DNA from: Paucilactobacillus oligofermentans DSM 15707 = LMG 22743 | GTDB taxonomy: Bacteria > Bacillota > Bacilli > Lactobacillales > Lactobacillaceae | Assembly (NCBI RefSeq): GCF_001434315.1 | Contig: NZ_AZFE01000032.1 | Span: forward strand, 561 to 64,560 | DNA: 64,000 nt | Direction of reading: 5' to 3' | Shown here: in pieces, positions 1 to 6,903 of the stretch | Numbering within the stretch: position 1 is the first letter of the stretch | Layout: every line of letters begins with the position of its first letter | Notes under the pieces: generated by a model | Seen by the model: only the letters and a program-made list of their open reading frames with translations | Told to the model about the DNA's origin: nothing | The model's database searches: none | Translations under genes and position numbers: made by a program

Positions 1-14
1 CCAGTTCATCTCAT

Positions 15-100
15 GCCGGGGTGGCGGAATTGGCAGACGCACAGGACTTAAAATCCTGCGGTCAGTGATGACCGTACCGGTTCGATCCCGGTCCTCGGCA
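15..100 (+). tRNA. tRNA-Leu (UAA)
   Basis: An 86-nt cloverleaf with a long variable arm, a TAA anticodon and the G+TTCGATCC T-loop. It is the first gene visible in the tRNA cluster, which probably continues to the left of the window. No CCA is encoded, as for all tRNAs here. Confidence 0.96.
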
Positions 101-107
101 TTTATAT

Positions 108-181
108 GCACCCATAGCGCAATTGGATAGAGTGTCTGACTACGAATCAGAAGGTTGCAGGTTCGACTCCTGCTGGGTGCA
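108..181 (+). tRNA. tRNA-Arg (ACG)
   Basis: A 74-nt cloverleaf with acceptor stem gcaccca/tgggtgc and anticodon ACG (read as ICG after A34 deamination). It lies 7 nt after tRNA-Leu. Confidence 0.96.
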
Positions 182-186
182 TTGTT

Positions 187-260
187 CGGGAAGTAGCTCA
201 GCTTGGTAGAGCACCTGGTTTGGGACCAGGGGGTCGCAGGTTCGAATCCTGTCTTCCCGA
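187..260 (+). tRNA. tRNA-Pro (UGG)
   Basis: A 74-nt cloverleaf with acceptor stem cgggaag/cttcccg and anticodon TGG. A terminator-like hairpin follows immediately downstream. Confidence 0.96.
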
Positions 261-261
261 T

Positions 262-290
262 AAACAAACTTTAGGTTTGTTTTAGTTTTA
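262..290 (+). terminator. terminator-like hairpin inside the tRNA cluster
   Basis: An 8-bp perfect stem, AAACAAAC (262-269) with GTTTGTTT (275-282), closes a 5-nt loop and is followed by a T-rich tail. It separates Leu-Arg-Pro from the tRNAs downstream and could partly terminate transcription or act as a processing site. Confidence 0.45.
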
Positions 291-302
291 TTAGCATTAA
301 TT

Positions 303-376
303 CGCGGTGTAGCTCAGCTGGCTAGAGCGTCCGGTTCATACCCGGGAGGTCGAGGGTTCGATCCCCCCCGCCGCGA
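303..376 (+). tRNA. tRNA-Met (CAU), elongator
   Basis: A 74-nt cloverleaf with a fully paired acceptor stem (one G-U) and a CAT anticodon. I assign it to elongator Met because it is the first CAT tRNA after Pro, as in Bacillus trnB, and because it resembles the Bacillus Met tRNA in the D-arm and anticodon arm. The 26-nt spacer to the next tRNA is unusually GC-rich. Confidence 0.85.
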
Positions 377-402
377 TTTGGCCGGACCGCTGCAAGGGCT
401 TT

Positions 403-476
403 GGACCTTTAGCTCAGTTGGTTAGAGCAGACGGCTCATAACCGTCCGGTCGTAGGTTCGAGTCCTACAAGGTCCA
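403..476 (+). tRNA. tRNA-Ile2 (CAU, lysidine-modified) by synteny
   Basis: A 74-nt cloverleaf with a CAT anticodon, which automated tools usually call Met. Its position between Met and Ser(UGA), and its sequence as I recall the Bacillus counterpart, match the Ile2 tRNA whose C34 is converted to lysidine by TilS so that it reads AUA. The Ile2 identity is inferred. Confidence 0.7.
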
Positions 477-509
477 TCTATTGATGGAATCGTAATAGTG
501 TTATTTTTT

Positions 510-599
510 GGAGGATTACCCAAGTCTGGCTGAAGGGAACGGTCTTGAAAACCGTCAGGTGGGTCAAACCACGCGAGAGTTCGAATCTCTCATCCTCCT
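510..599 (+). tRNA. tRNA-Ser (UGA)
   Basis: A 90-nt class II tRNA with a long variable arm, acceptor stem ggaggat/atcctcc and a TGA anticodon. The encoded base at position 73 is T, whereas the other Ser tRNA of this cluster has the usual G. Confidence 0.94.
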
Positions 600-609
600 T
601 TTATATTAT

Positions 610-683
<74 letters not shown>

Positions 684-685
684 TT

Positions 686-759
686 GGTCCGTTGGTCTAG
701 CTGGTTAGGACGCCTGCCTGTCACGCAGGAGATCACGAGTTCGAGTCTCGTACGGACCG
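686..759 (+). tRNA. tRNA-Asp (GUC), copy 1
   Basis: A 74-nt cloverleaf with a GTC anticodon and G73, 2 nt after tRNA-fMet. It is duplicated exactly at 1302-1375. Confidence 0.96.
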
Positions 760-765
760 TAATAT

Positions 766-838
766 GGCTCGGTAGCTCAGTTGGTAGAGCAATGGATTGA
801 AGCTCCATGTGTCGGCAGTTCGATTCTGTCCCGCGCCA
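766..838 (+). tRNA. tRNA-Phe (GAA) with an acceptor-stem mismatch
   Basis: A 73-nt cloverleaf with a GAA anticodon. The acceptor stem is ggctcgg/ccgcgcc, so U4 faces C69. The usual Phe tRNA has A69, giving a full stem. Position 37 is G. Otherwise the fold is intact. Confidence 0.9.
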
Positions 839-859
839 TTATAATTGAATACTTGTTAT

Positions 860-930
860 GCGGGTGTAGTTCAGTGGTAAAACCATAGCCTTCCAAGCTA
901 TTGTCGCGAGTTCGATTCTCGTCACCCGCT
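860..930 (+). tRNA. tRNA-Gly (UCC)
   Basis: A 71-nt cloverleaf with acceptor gcgggtg/cacccgc and a TCC anticodon. In Bacillus trnB a His tRNA lies between Phe and Gly; it is absent here. Confidence 0.96.
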
Positions 931-941
931 TTGCATTAAAT

Positions 942-1016
<75 letters not shown>

Positions 1017-1018
1017 TT

Positions 1019-1106
1019 GGAGAAGTACTCAAGTGGCTGAAGAGGCGCCCCTGCTAAGGGTGTAGGTCGCGCAAGCGGCGCGAGAGTTCGAATCTCTCCT
1101 TCTCCG
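1019..1106 (+). tRNA. tRNA-Ser (GCU)
   Basis: An 88-nt class II tRNA with a long variable arm, a GCT anticodon and the normal G73. It lies only 2 nt after tRNA-Ile; the Asn tRNA found between them in Bacillus trnB is missing. Confidence 0.96.
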
Positions 1107-1120
1107 TTATGTGTTATTAT

Positions 1121-1192
1121 GACCCGTTGGTCAAGTGGTTAAGACACCGCCCTTTCACGGCGGTATCATGGGTCCGAATCCCATACGGGTCA
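1121..1192 (+). tRNA. tRNA-Glu (UUC)
   Basis: A 72-nt cloverleaf with acceptor gacccgt/acgggtc and a TTC anticodon. It is the last tRNA of the ancestral order, before the duplicated fMet-Asp pair. Confidence 0.96.
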
Positions 1193-1225
1193 CTTTGATG
1201 AGTTACAACAGCATTTTTATATTAT

Positions 1226-1299
<74 letters not shown>

Positions 1300-1301
1300 T
1301 T

Positions 1302-1375
1302 GGTCCGTTGGTCTAGCTGGTTAGGACGCCTGCCTGTCACGCAGGAGATCACGAGTTCGAGTCTCGTACGGACCG
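1302..1375 (+). tRNA. tRNA-Asp (GUC), copy 2
   Basis: Identical to 686-759. It is the last tRNA of the cluster. Confidence 0.96.
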
Positions 1376-1382
1376 TAATAAT

Positions 1383-1420
1383 AAAAAAGGAATTCTATTT
1401 TAAATAGAATTCCTTTTTTT
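1383..1420. terminator. bidirectional terminator, tRNA cluster / ABM-like gene
   Basis: A near-perfect palindrome of about 38 bp (AAAAAAGGAATTC arm and its complement) with A-run and T-run flanks. It serves the tRNA cluster on the plus strand and the convergent gene at 1419-1922. Confidence 0.9.
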
Positions 1421-1922
1421 ATGTTGCTGGATAATAGACATTTGAATATGAGGGTGTTATTGGATTAACGAGACTAGAAAAGATGGCTTGGTAGCTTGTA
1501 GAATCTCGCCAGTGATCTAAGTCATAATTGGTAGCCCATAACGTTAATAAAATGTATTCATTAATATTATTATTGTCTTTTAGTAATAATGCTCTTAAGA
1601 ATGGTTTTTCTGAATTATCAAAAATTTTTAGTTTGGTTAAAGCTACAAAACTTTTAATTTGGTCGTTATTTAATTTAAAAAATGTAAAATTAAATAATCC
1701 ACGTAATTCGTCACTACCTGATGATTCTATAATGGAAAATGATTTACCATATTTGAAAATTGAAGGTTCATTTGACACATCGATTAATTGATATTGTAAA
1801 TCATCTGGATCATTATTGGATTGAAGTAACTTAAATGATCTTTCAGGATAGTTGGATATATATTGGGTTAATAGGTCTTTGGAACCAAATGTTACGTTTA
1901 ATTGATTAGCGATGGAAATCAC
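1419..1922 (-). CDS. putative ABM-superfamily (HmoB-like) protein
   Basis: A 167-residue soluble protein with no signal peptide or membrane segment. The C-terminal third has the pattern LLTLWATNYDLDHWRDS, resembling the strand and W-x3-S helix of antibiotic-biosynthesis-monooxygenase (ABM) domains such as the heme-degrading HmoB of Bacillus, which has nearly the same length. The N-terminal half is not recognisable. The match is by motif only, so heme binding or monooxygenase activity is inference. The gene is monocistronic: it converges on the tRNA cluster, shares its terminator, and is divergent from the MBL gene at 1990. AAAGGAAG lies just upstream of the ATG. Confidence 0.6.
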   Translation of the reverse strand: MISIANQLNVTFGSKDLLTQYISNYPERSFKLLQSNNDPDDLQYQLIDVSNEPSIFKYGKSFSIIESSGSDELRGLFNFTFFKLNNDQIKSFVALTKLKIFDNSEKPFLRALLLKDNNNINEYILLTLWATNYDLDHWRDSTSYQAIFSSLVNPITPSYSNVYYPAT

Positions 1923-1989
1923 TTCCTTTTAAGACTATTATGATACTAAACTAAAATTATATATGGCTTAATATGATAGGGAGATCAAT

Positions 1990-2739
1990 ATGGTGAAAAT
2001 AACGGTACTTGGATATTATGGTGGCTATCCTTTCAATGGTGACGGCACATCTTCATATTTAGTACAAACAGAAACTTTTAATTTATTATTAGATTGTGGG
2101 AGCGGTGCTTTAATTGAACTTGAAAAGCATTTGGATCCACTACAACTTGATGCAGTCATTTTAACACATTATCACGCAGACCATATAGCCGATGTTGGAG
2201 TTTTACAACATTATTGGCAATTAGCTAAGGGAAATAAAAAAACGCCCATATTGCCAATTTATGGACATTCTCTGGATCAACAAAATTTTGAGAAACTAAA
2301 CTGGCCCAATGCAACAAAAGCATATTCATATCAAGTCGGTCAAAAATTAAACCTTGGACCACTTAGTGTTACTTTTTTTGAAGTCAAACATCCCGTAAAG
2401 ACTTTTGCGATGAGAATTATGAATAGTATGACTAATGAAAATTTTGTATTCACTGGTGATACAACAACTATAGATGGTTTAGCAGAATTTGCGAAAAATA
2501 CTGACTTGCTGATTACTGATACTAATTTTCTAGATATACCTGATGGACCTAAATGGCATTTAACCGCTTCAGAATCAGGTGAATTAGCAAAAAATGCAAA
2601 CACCAAATTACTCATGATGTCTCATCTTCCACAGCACGTGTCAACTGCTGATTTAATTGTAGCTGCACAAAAAAGTGCAGGATTGATTAAGGTAGTTACA
2701 GCATATAAAGGGATGGTAACGGTGATAGATCGGCAATGA
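1990..2739 (+). CDS. MBL-fold metal-dependent hydrolase
   Basis: A 249-residue metallo-beta-lactamase-fold protein. The zinc motif H-x-H-x-D-H is seen as HYHADH at residues 60-65, and later metal ligands are likely in FTGDTT (about 153-158) and SHLP (about 211). Length and N-terminus (VLGYYGGYPFNGDGTSSYLV) fit the Bacillus YhfI / ribonuclease-Z-like branch. The substrate is unknown; a phosphodiesterase or RNase role is possible but unproven. GGGAGATC lies before the ATG. It is a single gene, with 247 bp to spxA. Confidence 0.85.
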   Translation: MVKITVLGYYGGYPFNGDGTSSYLVQTETFNLLLDCGSGALIELEKHLDPLQLDAVILTHYHADHIADVGVLQHYWQLAKGNKKTPILPIYGHSLDQQNFEKLNWPNATKAYSYQVGQKLNLGPLSVTFFEVKHPVKTFAMRIMNSMTNENFVFTGDTTTIDGLAEFAKNTDLLITDTNFLDIPDGPKWHLTASESGELAKNANTKLLMMSHLPQHVSTADLIVAAQKSAGLIKVVTAYKGMVTVIDRQ

Positions 2740-2832
2740 TTAACGCCATGTTTTTATAACTTTTATTAAAAGATTAACATTAGAAAATAATATAATTGTG
2801 TACAAGTAAGTAAAATACTGAAAGGGTTTTAC

Positions 2833-2871
2833 ATGGCTATTGAAATTAGACTATCGTACTTTATATCTTAA
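2833..2871 (+). CDS. possible 12-codon leader ORF upstream of spxA
   Basis: AAAGGG lies 7 nt before an ATG that opens 12 codons (MAIEIRLSYFIS) and stops, about 115 bp before spxA. It has a good ribosome binding site but no independent evidence of expression; chance is quite possible. The rest of the 2740-2986 gap is AT-rich, with a TATACT -10-like element at 2935-2940. Confidence 0.25.
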   Translation: MAIEIRLSYFIS

Positions 2872-2986
2872 ATATGTCTTTTAACTTGATAAATATTTTT
2901 TTGAAAAAGTGTTTATTTTTTTTAGGTGGTGTTGTATACTATAAATATAGAAAAGATATATTACTTGATGAAGGGGGCAGATATTT

Positions 2987-3388
2987 ATGGTTACACTTTA
3001 CACATCTCCAAGTTGCACATCTTGTCGAAAAGCACGTGCATGGTTAGAAGAACATGGTATTCCATATCAAGAAAGGAATATTTTTTCAGAACCACTAACG
3101 ATGGATGAAATTAAAAACATTTTACGAATGACTGAAGATGGAACTGAGGAAATCATTTCTAAACGTTCTAAATCATTCCAAAAGTTACATGTGAGTGTAG
3201 ATGATCTGCCTATGAAGACATTATATTCGATGATTCAAAATGATCCTGGTTTATTAAGACGACCAATTATTATCGATGATAAGCGATTACAAGTTGGATA
3301 TAATGAAGATGAAATTCGTCGTTTCCTACCACGTGATGTACGTGCAATGGAATTAGCACAAGCAAGAGAACAAGCCAATTTAATTTAA
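2987..3388 (+). CDS. spxA: redox-sensing transcriptional regulator Spx
   Basis: A 133-residue ArsC-fold regulator that binds the RNA polymerase alpha C-terminal domain and redirects transcription under thiol and oxidative stress. The redox switch CxxC is present as C10-T-S-C13, the RSK motif is at residues 60-62, and the conserved R92 lies in the RRP motif at 91-93. Length is standard for Spx. GAAGGGGG precedes the ATG. Its own terminator follows. Spx is degraded by ClpXP with the adaptor SpxH, whose gene lies 2 kb away at 5345-5968, and the ClpC adaptor mecA is the next gene. A second, cysteine-less paralogue lies at 46228-46650. Confidence 0.96.
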   Translation: MVTLYTSPSCTSCRKARAWLEEHGIPYQERNIFSEPLTMDEIKNILRMTEDGTEEIISKRSKSFQKLHVSVDDLPMKTLYSMIQNDPGLLRRPIIIDDKRLQVGYNEDEIRRFLPRDVRAMELAQAREQANLI

Positions 3389-3393
3389 TTATT

Positions 3394-3431
3394 AAAGACT
3401 CAATACGGGATTAAATGTGTTGAGTCTTTTT
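3394..3431 (+). terminator. terminator after spxA
   Basis: AAAGACTCAA pairs with TTGAGTCTTT around a 16-nt loop, followed by a T-run. Confidence 0.88.
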
Positions 3432-3444
3432 ATGATTCGTTTTC

Positions 3445-3472
3445 TTTACTTTTTTTGTAAATAAGTTACAAT
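3445..3472 (+). promoter_or_regulatory. mecA promoter with overlapping palindrome
   Basis: A -35 TTTACT (3445-3450), a 16-nt spacer and a -10 TACAAT (3467-3472). A perfect inverted repeat, TTGTAA-N5-TTACAA (3455-3471), covers the spacer and most of the -10, where a repressor would act. The cognate regulator is unknown. Confidence 0.55.
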
Positions 3473-3516
3473 AAACATTGAATTATCAATATTAGTTTGA
3501 AAGGGGCGTTGGCATA

Positions 3517-4227
3517 ATGGAAATGGAACGAATAAACGAAAATACAATTAGAGTTTTAATTGGAAATGAAGATTTAACTGAACGTGGCATTACAGTGCTT
3601 GATTTATTGGGTAGTCATCAACAAATTGAGAGTTTCTTTTATAGTATTCTGGAAGAAATTGATACTGAACATCAATTCCAAGATAATGATTCTGTAACGT
3701 TCCAAGTTTTGCCAAATAAAAATGGCCTTGAATTATTTATTAGTAAAAATGGCTTTGGAACTGACGAAGATAATGAGGATGGGGTTGAGATTTTATCTGA
3801 TAGTGATGATGAAATTTCAGATTTTTTAAAACGCCAATTACAACAAAAAGATAGCCGAAATACTAGTATTCAAGATGACGATGATGATTCTGATGAAGAC
3901 CATGTTGATGCGGCAATTAAAAATACTGATATTGAAAAAACAAGTATGATAATTAAACTAAATTCATTTGAAGATATGGTACAGATTGCTCGAATTTTAC
4001 GAGTTGAAAATGCAGTTTCTAATTTGTTCTTATTTAATAACAGTTATTACTTAGATGTAACATTCTTTGCGGATCAACATACACCAGAAACGATTAAAGA
4101 TGATTTGGCAATTGCCTATGAATATGGAGTTAAGACTTCAGTAACTACAGATGTACTAAATGAGCATGGTAAAAAAATCATGGATCAAAGTGCACTTGAA
4201 TTGACCCGATTCTACTTTAATAAGTAA
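3517..4227 (+). CDS. mecA: adaptor protein MecA
   Basis: A 236-residue MecA adaptor that delivers substrates such as ComK and, in some species, other regulators to the ClpC-ClpP protease. The N-terminal substrate-binding region starts with the family signature MEMERINENTIRV. A central acidic linker follows (about residues 85-135, rich in D and E with a DDDDDSDED run), then the C-terminal ClpC-binding domain (about 140-236). A strong GAAAGGGGCG ribosome binding site precedes the ATG. It is flanked by its own promoter and terminator. Context with coiA and spxA ties competence and stress proteolysis together. Confidence 0.96.
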   Translation: MEMERINENTIRVLIGNEDLTERGITVLDLLGSHQQIESFFYSILEEIDTEHQFQDNDSVTFQVLPNKNGLELFISKNGFGTDEDNEDGVEILSDSDDEISDFLKRQLQQKDSRNTSIQDDDDDSDEDHVDAAIKNTDIEKTSMIIKLNSFEDMVQIARILRVENAVSNLFLFNNSYYLDVTFFADQHTPETIKDDLAIAYEYGVKTSVTTDVLNEHGKKIMDQSALELTRFYFNK

Positions 4228-4232
4228 AAATG

Positions 4233-4261
4233 GAAACTATTAATTAGTTTCTATTTTTTTT
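4233..4261 (+). terminator. terminator after mecA
   Basis: GAAACT pairs with AGTTTC around a 7-nt loop, followed by a T-run. The stem is short. Confidence 0.75.
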
Positions 4262-4295
4262 GCACTTTTTTCGTATTTAATTTTTGGGTGATGAA

Positions 4296-5327
4296 ATGTT
4301 ATTAGCTAAATTAAATGGAAAAATTGTAACTGCAAATCAATCTCTAAATCGAAAATATAAATACTATTGTTTAGTGTGCGGAGAACTAGTTGTTTTTAAA
4401 TGTGGGCATGTAATGATGCCATACTTTGCTCATCGAAAAGGTAGTGATTGTGTTGGTAGTGAAGGTGAAACTAGTGAACATTTATTAGGGAAAAAGCAAA
4501 TTTTTAATTGGGCAGAAAAAATGGGATATCAACCACAGTACGAAGTATACTTTAAAAAAATTAAGCAACGACCAGATATTTTAGTTGAGGTTGATGGGTA
4601 CAAAGTTGCGATAGAATTTCAATGTAGTCCGTTATCACATGCTCGATTATATGAAAGAAATCAAGGATATCGTAAATTAGGTATTAAATTTATTTGGGCA
4701 TTAGGTGCACCGTATCGACGTAAAATGAGAGATGAGAAAGTAGCTCAGTTTACTCAAGTAATTAATCAACAATTATGTATTGTCTTTTGGAATACGCAGA
4801 CAGCTAGCTTTGAATTTAATCGATCCTTTAATTCAATTGAATTAATTAATAATCAGCAACCATACAAAATTACATTAAGTCAAACTGAAACGATTAGTAA
4901 AAAAATAATAACCAGAGCACCTGATATAAAACGAATCGCAGAATTATGTTACATGCAGCAGCATGATTTGAGGCTGATTCCAATCGTTGCACATTATCAG
5001 AAGGATGATTGGCCATTAATGTCAGTGAAACGTACTTTTTTTCAAACAGAACTACTTTTAAAGCTAGAACAATTTGAGTTGAAAACATTGTGGACCAAAA
5101 CTGATTGGTTATTATTATTGGGATCGATTGCAAAAGGTAATTGGTTATCATTTGAGTGTGTTAGACAGATTAAAAGGTATCAGCAAAGATACTTAATTGA
5201 ATTTACGAATGAATTGATTGCCGCTGCAATAATTAGGACTCAAGATGAATTGATTTACTTGAATCAATATCCAGTTTGGTTTCAATCTGAATTTGAAAAA
5301 AATGAACAAATAAAAAACGTTCCATGA
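4296..5327 (+). CDS. coiA: competence protein CoiA
   Basis: A 343-residue CoiA-family protein needed after DNA uptake during transformation in streptococci and Bacillus. The N-terminus has a zinc-ribbon-like CLVCGEL and YFAHRKG. The central nuclease-like core shows RPDILVEVDGYKVAIEFQ (about residues 95-112), the D/E-x-E-F-Q pattern of restriction-type nucleases. The frame opens at a TTG at 4284, but GGGTGATG sits 6-10 nt before the ATG at 4296 and overlaps that TTG, so 4296 is preferred. The stop codon lies in the loop of the hairpin that terminates the convergent spxH. Whether this organism is transformable is not shown here. Confidence 0.92.
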   Translation: MLLAKLNGKIVTANQSLNRKYKYYCLVCGELVVFKCGHVMMPYFAHRKGSDCVGSEGETSEHLLGKKQIFNWAEKMGYQPQYEVYFKKIKQRPDILVEVDGYKVAIEFQCSPLSHARLYERNQGYRKLGIKFIWALGAPYRRKMRDEKVAQFTQVINQQLCIVFWNTQTASFEFNRSFNSIELINNQQPYKITLSQTETISKKIITRAPDIKRIAELCYMQQHDLRLIPIVAHYQKDDWPLMSVKRTFFQTELLLKLEQFELKTLWTKTDWLLLLGSIAKGNWLSFECVRQIKRYQQRYLIEFTNELIAAAIIRTQDELIYLNQYPVWFQSEFEKNEQIKNVP

Positions 5328-5336
5328 GGGAACGTT
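5312..5336 (-). terminator. terminator of spxH, overlapping the coiA stop codon
   Basis: AACGTTCC pairs with GGAACGTT around ATGAG; the A-run on the left is the T-run for the minus strand. The coiA TGA (5325-5327) lies in the loop. Confidence 0.8.
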
Positions 5337-5344
5337 AGTAATGC

Positions 5345-5968
5345 TTAAATAATATGCAAACTTGAATGGCGTTGGTCTTTTAAATTTGCAACATAATGAT
5401 CAGTTGAATCTAATTTTGTAGAACAAATTTCAGATAATGCGTTGTAACTAAAATTAGGAATTAAAATACCATCTTGTTCAATTGTTGAATTAAAAACAAC
5501 AGCTGATGATTCATCAGTCACTCCCATTTCTTGGGCTAATTTTTGATCATCTTGAAAACAATTCTTAGCAAGGCTGGATGCACGGTCTTCAGAAAACATT
5601 TCAGTATCTAAGCCAATTTGGTCGGCAATTATTACACTCATTGATGGAGAATAATTTTGGCCTTGTTTCATAATGGCTTCCTGCATTTCATATAAAAATG
5701 CACGTCCTTTTTTTCTTCCTTGAAAGGAAGCTGCTTTATAATCTAGAGCAATATCAAGTAAATGTTGTGTAATTAGATTTCTAAGTTTTAAATTTCGAGG
5801 GTCTAAATTTAATTGAGTAATTGTATTGGTTACAGTTTTCATATTAACTAATGGCAGAAACTGAATTCTGACATGTCCATTAATATTTTGTTTGAATTTC
5901 AATGCGTCTGATTCGCATTGCATACAATGTGAATCAAGTGGATTGACAAATAAATGAATTTCGAACAA
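5345..5968 (-). CDS. spxH: ClpXP adaptor SpxH (YjbH), DsbA/thioredoxin-like
   Basis: A 207-residue DsbA-family protein with an N-terminal thioredoxin-type C15-M-Q-C18 motif followed by a helical insertion, as in YjbH/SpxH. In Bacillus and Staphylococcus this protein binds Spx and accelerates its ClpXP degradation. The gene order (spx, mecA, coiA, yjbH, relQ, nadK, rluD) is that of the Bacillus yjb region, which supports the assignment beyond the generic DsbA call. GGAGGATC precedes the start. It is transcribed opposite to its neighbours. Spx targeting is inferred from context and family. Confidence 0.85.
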   Translation of the reverse strand: MFEIHLFVNPLDSHCMQCESDALKFKQNINGHVRIQFLPLVNMKTVTNTITQLNLDPRNLKLRNLITQHLLDIALDYKAASFQGRKKGRAFLYEMQEAIMKQGQNYSPSMSVIIADQIGLDTEMFSEDRASSLAKNCFQDDQKLAQEMGVTDESSAVVFNSTIEQDGILIPNFSYNALSEICSTKLDSTDHYVANLKDQRHSSLHII

Positions 5969-6208
5969 AATAGATCCTCCTTTTATCGATAACTAGCTAT
6001 GTATATCCTTTTACTTGGACTACTTTAAAATAAATCGGGCGAAAGTTCAATCAAAACGACTTTAAATATGTCCGTATAAATCACTAAACTATTTTTTCAA
6101 AGATTCGATTTGTTGTCAAGATAAATTATAATAAACTGGGTAGTTATTAATTAATAAATGCACAAAGTATGATAAAATAGTAAAAGATATTTAACGGGAG
6201 GCGTATGC

Positions 6209-6883
6209 ATGATAGAAGATTGGAAACATTTTTTACTACCATACCAACAAGCTGTTGACGAGTTAAAAATTAAATTTCGTGGGATGCGCAAACAATTTCA
6301 AGACTTGAATCAACATGCTCCAATTGAATTTGTGACTGGTCGGGTTAAACCAGTAGATAGCATTAAAGAAAAAATGATTCGACGACATGTTGAGGAAGAC
6401 CGGTTAGAACAAGACTTACAAGATATTGCCGGCTTACGTATTATGTGTCAGTTTGTTGAAGATATTTATCAAGTAGTTGATTTATTAAGAAAACGAACAG
6501 ATATGACAATTTTAGAAGAACGAGACTATATCACTAATGCTAAGAGTAGTGGGTATCGTTCATATCATCTTGTAATTGAGTATCCAGTCTATTTAGTTAC
6601 AGGTGAAAAAAAATTATTAGTTGAGATTCAAGTTAGAACATTAGCTATGAATTTTTGGGCAACCATTGAACATTCTTTAAACTATAAATATCAGGATGAT
6701 TTTCCTGAAGATTTAAGTGAAAGACTTCAAAGAGCTGGGGAAGCTGCATTTAAATTAGATACGGAAATGTCGGAGATCAGAGAAGAAATTCAAGAAGCCC
6801 AAAATTTGTTTTCTTATGGAAAAAAAGATGGTTGGTCTAATTTTGAAAATCAAGACCATGAGCGTACTGATGATACGCCTTAA
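6209..6883 (+). CDS. relQ: small alarmone synthetase RelQ (SAS1)
   Basis: A 224-residue single-domain (p)ppGpp synthetase making pGpp, ppGpp and pppGpp from ATP and GDP or GTP. RelA/SpoT synthetase motifs are visible: DIAGLRIMC (about residues 73-81), SSGYRSYHLV, VEIQVRTLAMNFWATIEHSLNYKY. There is no hydrolase, TGS or ACT domain. C-terminal helices (EMSEIREEIQEAQ) fit the tetramer interface of RelQ. GGGAGG precedes the ATG by a short spacer. nadK follows after 20 bp and rluD overlaps nadK, giving a three-gene operon conserved from Bacillus (yjbM-yjbN-yjbO). Confidence 0.95.
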   Translation: MIEDWKHFLLPYQQAVDELKIKFRGMRKQFQDLNQHAPIEFVTGRVKPVDSIKEKMIRRHVEEDRLEQDLQDIAGLRIMCQFVEDIYQVVDLLRKRTDMTILEERDYITNAKSSGYRSYHLVIEYPVYLVTGEKKLLVEIQVRTLAMNFWATIEHSLNYKYQDDFPEDLSERLQRAGEAAFKLDTEMSEIREEIQEAQNLFSYGKKDGWSNFENQDHERTDDTP

Positions 6884-6903
6884 TTAAATACAGAGGTAAA
6901 TAT

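Noticed and set aside
377-402. GC-rich 26-nt spacer between tRNA-Met and tRNA-Ile2 as a tRNA remnant
   Set aside because: Too short and without a recognisable T-arm; cannot be supported as a pseudogene.
2926-3108. 60-residue frame overlapping spxA
   Set aside because: It overlaps spxA in another frame, lacks a ribosome binding site and has no protein-like pattern.
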